Of a stretch of 41,579 nucleotides of DNA, positions 32,120 to 41,579 are shown piece after piece. Within the stretch, counting starts at the first letter, position 1. Each line of letters starts with the position of its first letter. The notes beneath the pieces were generated by a model. It was not told the DNA's origin and searched no databases. It was given only the letters and a program-made list of their open reading frames with translations. The stretch is from the NCBI GenBank assembly GCA_031291415.1, contig JARLJB010000225.1, forward strand, positions 1 to 41,579, read 5' to 3'. This DNA comes from Telmatospirillum sp. Lineage in GTDB: Bacteria > Pseudomonadota > Alphaproteobacteria > Rhodospirillales > Magnetospirillaceae. The translations under genes and the position numbers were made by a program.

Positions 32120-33876
32120 TGCGGACCACTTATCTTCTGGCGATTGCACCCGCAGCGGGCGCGCTGCGCGTCGAGGAGCCGCGGATCGCCGCCCGCGCCG
32201 CCGAACTGGGACTCACGCTGGAGGCACGAAGTGCCGGCACACTGCTCTTCATTGGCGATCCCAGGATCATTGCAGCAAAGCGCGTGGGCCGAATATATCT
32301 GGGCCAATGTTTCGAGGGCAGCCGGGCGCTCGGCGCCGATGAAATGCGGCGGAACCCGCTACTTTGGGCGCCGGACACAGCGATTTCGAGGATATTCCAG
32401 ACCATCTGGGGCGGCTTCATCCTGCTGGACTTCGGCGAGGATGGATCGGTCACCATTGCGCGCGACCCGGGTGGCCGCCTGCCCTGCTACGTAATGACCG
32501 CGTGCGATGGCTGGCGGTACTTGGCCAGCGATGCCACTGTGCTTTTCGCAGTGAGCGGGGAGCGACCTCGGCTCGATCCGGCCGCGCTCGCGCATCATCT
32601 GGCGCGGCCGCAATTGCGGACCGCACGGACATGCCTTGCCCTGCTCGACGAACTTCCCGCCGGTACATCGCGGTGTTGGGGGCCCGCTGGTACTGCGGAA
32701 AGGCGGCACTGGTCACCTTGGGATCATGCCGATCCGTCGCGGGCATTCACCGACGCCGATACGGCTGCCGAAGCCCTGCGCGATACCGTGCTTGCATCGA
32801 CCAGAGCGCTGAGCGCGCACCATCGGCAGCTGGTGCACGCGCTGTCGGGCGGACTCGATTCTTCGATCGTCGCCGTCGGCCTTGCCGCCGCTCGGGCTCC
32901 GGTTGCCGCGATCAATCTTGCGACAGAGGATGCGCTCGGCGATGAAAAGCACTATGCGCAGATGGTCGCGGACCATCTCGGCGTTGCCCTCGTGTTGGCC
33001 AGCGAAGACCCCGCCCTCGTCGACCTCTGGCACAGCGACGCGGCCGATCTACCGCGCCCCGCAGCGAAAGCCTACACGCAGTCGGCCGATCGCCGCCAGT
33101 CACGGTTAGCCGAGGAACTCGGCGCCGATGCCTTCGTGAGCGGCGGAGGTGGCGATCAGGTCTTTGCCTATATGCATTCGTGCACGCCCCTGCTCGATTA
33201 CATCGCGATCGAGGGCTGGAACCGTGGTGCGCTGACTGTCGCACACGAAATTGCGCGCATGACGGGCTGCGGCCTTCCCGCGCTTTCCGCCACGAGCCTG
33301 CGCCGGATGGCGCGACGGGACGCGCGCTACACATGGCGCGCCGATACACGTGGCCTGTCGCACTGGGCAGCCTCGCTCATCTTTCGGCAGCCGGCCCATC
33401 CCTGGGGCGACCCGCCAAAGGGCATTCCCCCGGGCAAGGCCATGCATGTCGCGTGGCTCCAGCATATCGAAAACCACCTCGAAGGTTATGGCCGCGAACG
33501 CGATCGACCGATCATCTGGCCACTCATGGCCCAACCGGTCGTCGAGTGCTGCCTTGCGATCCCGAGCTGGATGTGGTGCGCGGGTGGACGCAACCGAGCC
33601 GTCGCACGCCGTGCGTTTCACCGGGATCTGCCTCCACAGATTATTGATCGGATCAGCAAGGGTTCGCCCGAGAGCGTGATGATTACGACTTTCGAGACTC
33701 ATCGCGAATCGGTTCTCGATGTCGTGTGCAACGGTGTGCTGGCCGAGCTTGGCCTTGTCGACGGCGAGGCCCTGCGATCGCTGGCCCGACCACCGGACGT
33801 GATCACCTCCACCGAGCTAGGCCGCATCATGACTCTGCTCGATGTCGAGGTCTGGGCGCGGCATTGGCATGCATGA
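32119..33876 (+). CDS. Lasso C protein: asparagine-synthetase-like macrolactam synthetase
   Basis: A 585-residue ATP-dependent cyclase that adenylates the core Asp side chain and joins it to the N-terminal Gly. The PP-loop is SGGLDSS (243-249), and LGADAFVSGGGGDQVFAYMH is the second conserved segment. The N-terminal glutaminase-like domain lacks the catalytic Cys2 of true asparagine synthetase, as is normal for lasso cyclases. No dedicated ABC exporter gene follows, so export must use another system. Confidence 0.94.
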   Translation: MRTTYLLAIAPAAGALRVEEPRIAARAAELGLTLEARSAGTLLFIGDPRIIAAKRVGRIYLGQCFEGSRALGADEMRRNPLLWAPDTAISRIFQTIWGGFILLDFGEDGSVTIARDPGGRLPCYVMTACDGWRYLASDATVLFAVSGERPRLDPAALAHHLARPQLRTARTCLALLDELPAGTSRCWGPAGTAERRHWSPWDHADPSRAFTDADTAAEALRDTVLASTRALSAHHRQLVHALSGGLDSSIVAVGLAAARAPVAAINLATEDALGDEKHYAQMVADHLGVALVLASEDPALVDLWHSDAADLPRPAAKAYTQSADRRQSRLAEELGADAFVSGGGGDQVFAYMHSCTPLLDYIAIEGWNRGALTVAHEIARMTGCGLPALSATSLRRMARRDARYTWRADTRGLSHWAASLIFRQPAHPWGDPPKGIPPGKAMHVAWLQHIENHLEGYGRERDRPIIWPLMAQPVVECCLAIPSWMWCAGGRNRAVARRAFHRDLPPQIIDRISKGSPESVMITTFETHRESVLDVVCNGVLAELGLVDGEALRSLARPPDVITSTELGRIMTLLDVEVWARHWHA

Positions 33877-34132
33877 GCCCATGCAACAGCCGGCAAATTC
33901 GGTATTTGCTCGACGCTCCAATTCGCGCATTCACCGGATCTATCGAGTTTTTTAGGTTGATGCGCCCGTGGCGACCACCCGTGAAAACGGCAACTCCCGC
34001 CAACATAGCCGTCGTTTATGTCCCCCAGGCTGCTCAAGCAAACCCGACGTCCGTTCAGGTTGATCATGCAGACGAAAATGTTTTTCGGCCCATTGCTTAC
34101 GCAAAATTCAACGGCTGAAACCAACTTATCTA

Positions 34133-34148
34133 TTTGTTTCTAAACAAA
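34133..34148 (-). terminator. Possible terminator at the end of the Argonaute gene
   Basis: TTTGTTT (34133-34139) and AAACAAA (34142-34148) pair perfectly around CT, with the Argonaute stop codon in the centre. It is AT-only apart from one G-C pair, so it is weak. The 263 bases between the lasso C gene and this point hold no gene that I can see. Confidence 0.3.
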
Positions 34149-35639
34149 ATATCTGAATGAGGTTTCATCGGGATCTTGCTCTCCATATTCATTAAGAATA
34201 CCACCGACACGTCGGGCAAAAGAGAGCGTAACGGGCCATTTCCCTCTGATGTCCGCCGTATTCCAGTTCATCCGAGTCAAGTTGAAAATATCGGTCGCCG
34301 CGGCCAAGGGATCCTCGGGCCCGATCGAGCGCACCTCGAATGGCTGAGGGATGTGCGGACCGGGATAGGTGTCGATCTCAGGAATATAGCCAGATGTGTA
34401 GAGGAAGGTTCGCGCCCCGTTCACCGTGCAGATCGTGCCCACCTTGGGCGGGTACATGCCGAAGCGAACGAGGCGGAATGCGCTCGGCACCATCGTCACG
34501 AGGCTGACGATCGGAATGTCTCCGAGCGCCGCGCGAAAGCCGCTGATCTCCGCCTGATCGAACTGGCTGGTCTTGTGGATCACCAATCGCAGCGGAGAGC
34601 GACCCGTACGCGCCCCATATTCCGCGATAATGCGCTCGCCGAGGTCATAAGCTTGATCCTCGGAAAGATGCACGTTCAAGCGTTGGTCTGCCTCGGCTGA
34701 CACGCCCGTACCTCGAATCGCGAAGCCTTCGCCTTCACTGGAGAAAGCTTGGGCGAGGCTCGATTGCACTACGTGGCGCTGCTTCGTCCGGTAATGGTGG
34801 AAGCTTATCCCAACGAAGCAGGTTTCTGGTCCCGGTGGACTCAGCCGCCAAGGAACACCGCCTGCCTTGTAATATAAGCCAACCGAGAAGTTCCAGGCGC
34901 GGGTGGCGGGATCCTCGCTCTTGGTACCATCCTCAAGCAGCCGTGGTGTGACGATCTGGATCGGCAGACGCGCTGCCAAGGCCTTGGCCTTGAGTGCATG
35001 CCGCAGATCGCGTTTGAGAAAATCATCCTCGCTTTCCTCGACTTCATCGAGCAAGTCGAAGAAATCGGTCTGCCGACTGGCACGTGCCTTTCGGATCGCT
35101 TTTGCCCGCTCTCGCTCGGCTTCTGTGTTTTGGCGTTCTACCGTTCTGCACTTGTCGAGTACGCTCTGCGGGAGACAGACCAACACGACATCAGGACGGT
35201 TCACGTCTCGCCCAGCGAGACGCTGCAGAGCGGCATCGTAGAGATCGACGATTGTCTGAAAACGAACGAACGCGTCGGTGCCCGCGAGCGCCCGCTCGAT
35301 CGGATCGCCCCCTGCCTCGGCCAATGGAATGCAAAGATGCGTCGAATAGACCAGCTTCTTACGGAAGACCTCTGAAAAACCCGGGAACGGTCGTCGCAAC
35401 GGCGTCGCCGGCGCGAATGTCGGTATTCCTACCGTACAACGGGTCAGCCATTTCTGGGCGCTGTCGATCATGTCAGCAGGACCGATTACACCGACATGGA
35501 TCGCATCCTTCCGGGCAGCTCCGAACCGGAGATCGAAGGGTCCTGCGCTGTCAAGACCCGATTTGGGGTCGGAAGTCATTGCTGCTCCACCGAATTGCAG
35601 TGGAGGTGGACGCAGTTCGAAGAGCGACAGCTCAGTCAT
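34140..35639 (-). CDS. Short prokaryotic Argonaute (MID-PIWI)
   Basis: A 499-residue short Argonaute with MID (about 45-260) and PIWI (about 260-499) domains and no N or PAZ domain. Recognisable PIWI strands are NFSVGLYYKAGGVPWRL, CFVGISFHHYRTKQ, RLVIHKTSQFDQAEISGFRA, VNGARTFLYTSGYIPEIDTY and DIFNLTRMNWNTADIRGKWP. The first DEDX aspartate is replaced (GISF instead of GID), so slicing is not expected, as is usual in short pAgos. It should use a guide to sense invading nucleic acid and switch on its partner. ATG 35639 overlaps the partner's end by eight bases. Confidence 0.9.
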   Translation of the reverse strand: MTELSLFELRPPPLQFGGAAMTSDPKSGLDSAGPFDLRFGAARKDAIHVGVIGPADMIDSAQKWLTRCTVGIPTFAPATPLRRPFPGFSEVFRKKLVYSTHLCIPLAEAGGDPIERALAGTDAFVRFQTIVDLYDAALQRLAGRDVNRPDVVLVCLPQSVLDKCRTVERQNTEAERERAKAIRKARASRQTDFFDLLDEVEESEDDFLKRDLRHALKAKALAARLPIQIVTPRLLEDGTKSEDPATRAWNFSVGLYYKAGGVPWRLSPPGPETCFVGISFHHYRTKQRHVVQSSLAQAFSSEGEGFAIRGTGVSAEADQRLNVHLSEDQAYDLGERIIAEYGARTGRSPLRLVIHKTSQFDQAEISGFRAALGDIPIVSLVTMVPSAFRLVRFGMYPPKVGTICTVNGARTFLYTSGYIPEIDTYPGPHIPQPFEVRSIGPEDPLAAATDIFNLTRMNWNTADIRGKWPVTLSFARRVGGILNEYGEQDPDETSFRYFV

Positions 35640-38484
35640 CTTCGCTATCCCGCTCGAATGAACTCGCCGGCTTGGCCTGCCGGAGATCGCCGAGTTCGAC
35701 CATGTCGGCTAACTCCGTGAGTTCCCTATCCAACTCGTCGAGCTCATCCGGGTCCCCTTCGGCGGTCGCTAGCTCGTCGAAGGCGTTGGAGTTTAAGGAC
35801 GCGCCAGGAAGCTGGTTGCTCATGATGATAATCGGGGCGAACTGGGAAAGCCCATCGCCCAGATCCGATTGGAGGGAAAACAGTCCCTCCGTCTGATTCG
35901 CCAACATAGCCTGCCAGAAAGCAAGGTCATTGTGGACGCTCGAATTGAAGTCCTTAGCCGCGCGACGGGTTGATAGGCTGTTGATGAGTTCGTTTCCGAT
36001 GAGTCGGCCGAAGCCGTTCCGAGTGAACGCATAGCCAGGCGAAAGGATGATGCACCACTCGGAACCATAGGGCGCGACCGAGATCGAAAGCGCCTTGTGC
36101 TCGTAGTAAGAGACTTCGCCTGAATCCCGCTTAGTCCGTGCCTTGACCACCGTTCTCGTGGCCCGCTTGTAACGCGCCTTGTAGGTGATCCGACGTTCTT
36201 GCTCCTCCTCAAAACGCGGAAAATGGGCGCGCTTCCGCTTGAAGTCGATCTGCATCCCAAGCGCCCGGCAATGTCCAAGCACGGCGTCGACGAGGAGTTT
36301 GATCAGGATATTCTCCCCGTTGGGAAGATCCATCAGTTCTTCGGGCGTGACGGTTTCGACATCCCCCGGATCAAACGGCGTCACTAGCGCGTCGGTGATC
36401 TCATCGAGGTCGTAAAGCGTGTAGAAGCGGCCATCCTGCACGTGTCCGGGCGGCACCGGGAGATCGCCCGCGGAGCGAAACAGCCCCCCCGTATAGGTCG
36501 CGGTCGTCCCGGCATGCCAGATTCGATCGGGCAGCGCATGGATGGGCAGAAGGTTTGTGGTGAAGCGTGTAACCTGCGATTCATCCGCGATGGCGGTATT
36601 GGTGATGTCGTCCACCGCCTCCGGCCGTGCCCGAATCTCGACAGTGAACGCCTTGTTCTCGTCCCCTGGTCCGAAATCCACGTCGCCGTTGTTGTTGATA
36701 GTCTCCTTCCACATGTCCGACAGACCAGATCCAGTATGGTCCATCTGGCCGCCGCCGTAGAAGAGATCGGAGATGACCGGATTCCGGTAGCCTTTGATGC
36801 TGCGCCGGCCGGCCTTGATGAGCGCCTGAAGTTCTTGGTCGTAAATCTGCGCCGCGACCGTATCGACAAGGCCACCGGGGCTCTGGGTGATGATTCGCTC
36901 GGGCGTCACCACGATCTCTACCGGTTCGGGGCAGGCATAGTCCCGATGCACCAACGCGTTCACGATCATCTCCTTGAGCGCCAATGGACTGTAGGAGCGG
37001 ACCTGCCGCGACACCTCCTGCTTCAAGCGAAACTGCCGGTTGACGCGCGAAAGCAGCTCGGTGAGTTGGTCGAGCTGCGACCACAGATTGCCTCGGATCT
37101 CCACTTCGACGAGAGAGCCTTCCTCGTCAGCTTCGTGTAGGAGATCGATGTCCTCGCCCAGGCATTGACGCAGCCAGGTCGCCGGCCCGACCGCGCGGAA
37201 GCGTACGAATGCGCCGCGTACAAGTGGGGTCGGATCATTGGAGAACAGCAACCAACCAGCCACCGTCGGAACGGTCGCATCGTAATTGGCGACGAGCAGG
37301 TTGAATGTGTTTGCGATCCGTAGCGTCCAGTCTTCCTCATAGGAGTCCGGCGCCCAGTTGTTGAGGACGGCGGCATACTCACGGAGGCGGGTGAACAGCA
37401 GGATGCGATCGACGTCGTCGAGAAGCCCGCCGCCAATCGGGGTCATGTCGAGCGGCAACTCGGGCGGCCTATAGCCGTGGCTGCGGCGGGTGGGTTGCGC
37501 CCCCTCGGCCACCAGCCGATTGTATAATTCGATCTCGAAAAGATCGTCGAAGCCCGAAATCGGCACCTTGGTGAAATTGCCGGCGATGGCCGACGCGAGC
37601 TCCGAGACCATCGGTGGCATCGGCGCATCGACCTCCCGGTCCAGCACGCACCAGTATATCCCGTGATAGAATTTGTTGGTGTAGCCGATATTGTCGAGGA
37701 AGAGGCCGCGCATCACCGAAGGTTCGGCGCCGCGATAGCCCACGACGATGATGGGGTGGTCGCGAAGCAGGGGTCGCACGCGCTCGACGATCTCACTGTC
37801 CATGTCCTGAACGTCGATCGCCAGATTCTTGTCAGTCAGATGCTCAACCGAGCCGTGCAGATAAACGAGCTGCGGGTTTTCCGGCGCGGAGGAGAAGCGG
37901 ACTAAGTCCGACGGTGTCTTGATCGCCACCAGATGGTGGGGCCGCGTCACCAGCACACGGGCGTTCTGGATGCATTCGTCGAAGTTTGTCGTAAGGACGG
38001 TTGTTATCCAGCCTTGGTGTAAAATGTTGGCAAGGCCTCTGTAGCCCCGATTGGGATGAACGGGTGGATGGATCATGTTCTCGAAGAAGACGCGTCGGTC
38101 GTTTGCGACGTTCAGCAGGTGCTTGACCGCGTCGGGATATAGTTCCGCAAGATGGACATCCGCCGAAAACCAGGATTGCCCGGTCAACCAAGGCCAGTAA
38201 TCGGCACGGCGGACGCTCGGATCATTGGGTAGGCGATCATTGTCCAGGCACCAGCGCCATTTGGCGATTCTTTCGACGGCTTCGCCAGCAGCCGGGATTC
38301 CGGACGAGATGGACGCGCCCGCTCCTAGCAGAAGGACAGGTTCGGGTTGTCCACGGAGCAGCGATCGCAGCCGACCAGGCACTGCGAGCTTGACTTCTGT
38401 CGAGATAAATCCGGAAACCGGGCCACTGCCTGCCAAAGCGATTGTTCCAAAGCTGACGAATGATGAAGAACAAATATCGAACAC
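35632..38484 (-). CDS. SIR2 - RecG-like ATPase - APAZ effector of the Argonaute system
   Basis: A 950-residue partner of the Argonaute. Residues about 48-325 form a SIR2 NADase-like domain: LLLGAGASISSGIPAAGEAV, VLTTNFDEC, LVYLHGSVEHL and IIVVGYRGAEPSVMRG. Residues about 355-625 resemble the RecG-related/Schlafen-associated HATPase_c_4 module: ATVPTVAGWLLFSNDPTPLV, SPLALKEMIVNALVHRDYAC, then RNPVISDLFYGGGQMDHTGS. Residues about 640-880 fit an APAZ domain that docks on Argonaute. Typical SIR2-APAZ proteins are about 570 residues, so roughly 300 are inserted. GTG 38484 is uncertain: no good ribosome site is seen, and GTG 38382 is possible. Confidence 0.85.
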   Translation of the reverse strand: MFDICSSSFVSFGTIALAGSGPVSGFISTEVKLAVPGRLRSLLRGQPEPVLLLGAGASISSGIPAAGEAVERIAKWRWCLDNDRLPNDPSVRRADYWPWLTGQSWFSADVHLAELYPDAVKHLLNVANDRRVFFENMIHPPVHPNRGYRGLANILHQGWITTVLTTNFDECIQNARVLVTRPHHLVAIKTPSDLVRFSSAPENPQLVYLHGSVEHLTDKNLAIDVQDMDSEIVERVRPLLRDHPIIVVGYRGAEPSVMRGLFLDNIGYTNKFYHGIYWCVLDREVDAPMPPMVSELASAIAGNFTKVPISGFDDLFEIELYNRLVAEGAQPTRRSHGYRPPELPLDMTPIGGGLLDDVDRILLFTRLREYAAVLNNWAPDSYEEDWTLRIANTFNLLVANYDATVPTVAGWLLFSNDPTPLVRGAFVRFRAVGPATWLRQCLGEDIDLLHEADEEGSLVEVEIRGNLWSQLDQLTELLSRVNRQFRLKQEVSRQVRSYSPLALKEMIVNALVHRDYACPEPVEIVVTPERIITQSPGGLVDTVAAQIYDQELQALIKAGRRSIKGYRNPVISDLFYGGGQMDHTGSGLSDMWKETINNNGDVDFGPGDENKAFTVEIRARPEAVDDITNTAIADESQVTRFTTNLLPIHALPDRIWHAGTTATYTGGLFRSAGDLPVPPGHVQDGRFYTLYDLDEITDALVTPFDPGDVETVTPEELMDLPNGENILIKLLVDAVLGHCRALGMQIDFKRKRAHFPRFEEEQERRITYKARYKRATRTVVKARTKRDSGEVSYYEHKALSISVAPYGSEWCIILSPGYAFTRNGFGRLIGNELINSLSTRRAAKDFNSSVHNDLAFWQAMLANQTEGLFSLQSDLGDGLSQFAPIIIMSNQLPGASLNSNAFDELATAEGDPDELDELDRELTELADMVELGDLRQAKPASSFERDSEDD

Positions 38485-39775
<1,291 letters not shown>

Positions 39776-39805
39776 AATCCGGGGGTAGCCCGGCAGAATC
39801 TGGCT

Positions 39806-41579
39806 CTACGGAGCACCCATCGCTTCCTGCGCTTTTCCCAACGCGGCGTCGGCTTCGGCCGCTTCAACCTTGAGTTGCTTCCAGCGCGCCAGTTCGGGCG
39901 AGAGGGTCACGTCATCTGCTTCCCGCCCTTTCAGCCAGAAATCGAACCAGGCGAGGTTGCGCCGGTAGATTGCGGCACGATGGGCGGGCTGCTCCTTGAG
40001 ATGATATTCGCCGGGAAAGCTGTAGAATTCGACCGGCCAGTGCCGCTCGCGCAGCGTGGTATAGACTTCAAGGCCCAACAGCATCTCGTGATCCGATAAC
40101 TGCATCAGCAGCGGCACGCGCGGGCCATCGGTGTTGAACGCCAGCGACGACGCCTTCCAGAACCCGGTATTGTCGCTGCCGGCGGGCGGATACCCCTCGC
40201 GCTTGCGTTCTTCGATCAGCGCCAGCCCGCCATAGATCATCGCCTGACTGTCGGTGCCCGCCGAACTTATCGAGGCCGCCGCAAAAAGGTGTGTGTTGGT
40301 GAGCACAAATTGCACTGTCGTCGATCCGTCGCTGAGCCCGGTCAGGCCAATGCGATGCGGATCGACATACCCGCGCGCAAGGACGGCTTCGACACCGGCG
40401 ACCAGCGAGGACAAGTTGCTCTTGCGCTCATGGAAATCGCGCGTGTCTTCCTCTTCGGCCTCCTGCCAAGTGCGCCATGGCCCGTTTGGTTTCCGGCTAT
40501 AATACTGTGGCGGGCTCTCAACGCTGAGCACTGCGTAGCCGCGTGCGGCAAAAAGCTGGATCGGATATTCATCACCCGTCGCACCCCGAAGGAAGCCCCT
40601 TGTTCGATACTGGACCACGACCAGCGGAAGCTTGCCGTTTGGACCGGCCGCCTCGGGACGAAAGCCTGGCGGAAGAACCATGTCGCCAAACGAGGGAATT
40701 CCATAGGCATTGGTCCAGTGAAGACGTTCCACCTTCCCCAACCGAACTTCGCGGAATTCGGGATTGGGATCGAAAATCACCCGCTCCACCCCGTTGGCAA
40801 TATCGAACGCCACCAGTTGGCGTGGCTGCGTCGATCCCTCGCGCGCGCAGATCAGCGCATGGCCATCGAGCTGGCAGCCGGCAAGAAGATCCTCTGTGCT
40901 GAAAATCCTGCGCACACGGCTCGCACCAACTTTCCAGCTGAAAAGCGCAATCTGGCTACCCACGCGCCGCGTGAAAAGGAGCGAACGACCACCACCCTCC
41001 CACCACAGTCCAGTCAGAGTGTCGAGTTCGGTGCCGGTACAGACGGGATCCGGACAAACGATACGACGCCCATGACCGTCTGCAGCCCAGAGCCGCACCG
41101 GGCTCATCCAGCGCGAGCGATCATCCTGCTCAGTCCACGCCCGCCATCCCGCCGACGAACCGGCGTTACGCAAGTAATAGCTTCCCGAATCGGCAGGCGG
41201 TGGCGGCTCGGCCAGCGCCTGCTCGTCCGCGCGCGCATATCGCACCCGGCCCGTCGCCAATTCGACCGCGTGGTAGGTGTAGGGAAGTGGCACCGAGACA
41301 TCGGGCGCAGTACTGTTATAGGGAATCGTCCGACGGTCGTAGAGATAGCCCGACAGCCCTTCGTGTACGATTGCAGCACGCGCATCGGCGACGCTCTCCC
41401 TCGCCCCGTAGATCAGCGTTGCGCTATCCGGAGCCCAGGCGAAAGTTGCGATATCGACCTGCGCTTGCGCAACAGGCTTGGCGTCCCCACCGGCGACGCT
41501 CACCCTCCATAGCCGGGTCACGCCGCCGTCGCGGCGCAGATAGGCGAGCCAACATCCATCCGGCGACCAGCGCGGCCGA
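39806..41579 (-). CDS. Probable lasso peptide isopeptidase (AtxE-like), N-terminus beyond the window
   Basis: At least 590 residues are visible, and the frame is open at the right edge. Beta-propeller-type sequence comes first (WSPDGCWLAYLRRDGGVTRL, TFAWAPDSATLIYGARESVA), then an S9 alpha/beta-hydrolase domain. The catalytic Ser lies in GLTGLSDGSTT (codon 40333-40331), an acid in QLSDHEMLLG (Glu, 40087-40085) and His in GEYHLKEQ (40003-40001). The Ser-Glu and Glu-His spacings, 82 and 28 residues, nearly equal those I recall for AtxE2 (Ser527, Glu610, His638). VVVQYRTRGFLRGATGDEYP also fits that family. It would open the isopeptide bond of the lasso ring. A general S9 oligopeptidase is the alternative. 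Confidence 0.82.
   Translation of the reverse strand, partial: RPRWSPDGCWLAYLRRDGGVTRLWRVSVAGGDAKPVAQAQVDIATFAWAPDSATLIYGARESVADARAAIVHEGLSGYLYDRRTIPYNSTAPDVSVPLPYTYHAVELATGRVRYARADEQALAEPPPPADSGSYYLRNAGSSAGWRAWTEQDDRSRWMSPVRLWAADGHGRRIVCPDPVCTGTELDTLTGLWWEGGGRSLLFTRRVGSQIALFSWKVGASRVRRIFSTEDLLAGCQLDGHALICAREGSTQPRQLVAFDIANGVERVIFDPNPEFREVRLGKVERLHWTNAYGIPSFGDMVLPPGFRPEAAGPNGKLPLVVVQYRTRGFLRGATGDEYPIQLFAARGYAVLSVESPPQYYSRKPNGPWRTWQEAEEEDTRDFHERKSNLSSLVAGVEAVLARGYVDPHRIGLTGLSDGSTTVQFVLTNTHLFAAASISSAGTDSQAMIYGGLALIEERKREGYPPAGSDNTGFWKASSLAFNTDGPRVPLLMQLSDHEMLLGLEVYTTLRERHWPVEFYSFPGEYHLKEQPAHRAAIYRRNLAWFDFWLKGREADDVTLSPELARWKQLKVEAAEADAALGKAQEAMGAP

Noticed and set aside
39806-41579. Ordinary dipeptidyl-peptidase or prolyl oligopeptidase
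   Set aside because: The acid of the triad appears to be Glu, spacing fits AtxE2, and a lasso operon lies nearby; still kept as an alternative in the annotation.

Overview
The window looks like the chromosome, or a large secondary replicon, of an alphaproteobacterium of the sphingomonad group. The evidence is high G+C content, a luxR-luxI-phyH neighbourhood and an astexin-type lasso peptide locus with a serine isopeptidase, both familiar from Sphingomonadaceae, and trb/DUF932 backbone genes of the kind carried by sphingomonad plasmids. This is inferred from gene content only. I see no rRNA, tRNA or CRISPR array.

Region 1 (1-19.5 kb) is a flagellar locus. One very compact leftward unit of 21 genes runs flgF-flgG-flgA-flgB-flgC-fliE-fliF-(small gene in the fliG slot)-fliH-fliI-fliJ-fliK-flgD-flgE-fliM-fliN-fliO-fliP-fliA-TPR-hypothetical (17614 to 3999). 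Most neighbours overlap by 1 to 8 bases. flgH-flgI diverges to the right from a 148-base regulatory region holding a palindrome. The switch is divergent: the fliG slot holds a 113-residue protein, FliM is short and lacks the usual CheY-binding N-terminus, and FlgH lacks a lipobox cysteine. Left of the operon, and cut by the window edge, is a giant YD-repeat (RHS-like) protein with no Sec signal, behind a candidate sigma-28 promoter.

Region 2 (19.5-27.9 kb) is a decayed conjugative or plasmid-like element. It has an IS256-family transposase scar, an intact DUF932 gene, a parB fragment joined out of frame to a 5'-truncated traG, a CopG-type gene, intact trbB-trbC-trbD, and a trbE fragment abutting tail-to-tail a truncated nucleotidyltransferase gene. 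Two Phd/VapC-type toxin-antitoxin pairs with palindromic operators interrupt it. A repeated two-armed hairpin leader precedes both the DUF932 gene and parB.

Region 3 (27.9-33.9 kb) carries quorum sensing and a lasso peptide locus: luxR, luxI, a phytanoyl-CoA-dioxygenase-like gene and a GntR-type regulator, then a 54-residue lasso precursor, a strong hairpin, a fused RRE/transglutaminase-like B protein and an asparagine-synthetase-like C cyclase.

Region 4 (34.1-41.6 kb) is a two-gene short prokaryotic Argonaute system, leftward. A 950-residue SIR2 / RecG-like ATPase / APAZ protein overlaps a 499-residue MID-PIWI Argonaute. Beyond it lie a prolyl aminopeptidase and a 5'-truncated (window edge) S9 peptidase whose triad spacing matches the lasso isopeptidase AtxE2. 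The likely picture is a lasso production and turnover locus, possibly density-regulated, whose biosynthetic and catabolic halves are separated by an anti-invader Argonaute cassette with an unusual internal ATPase-like module.
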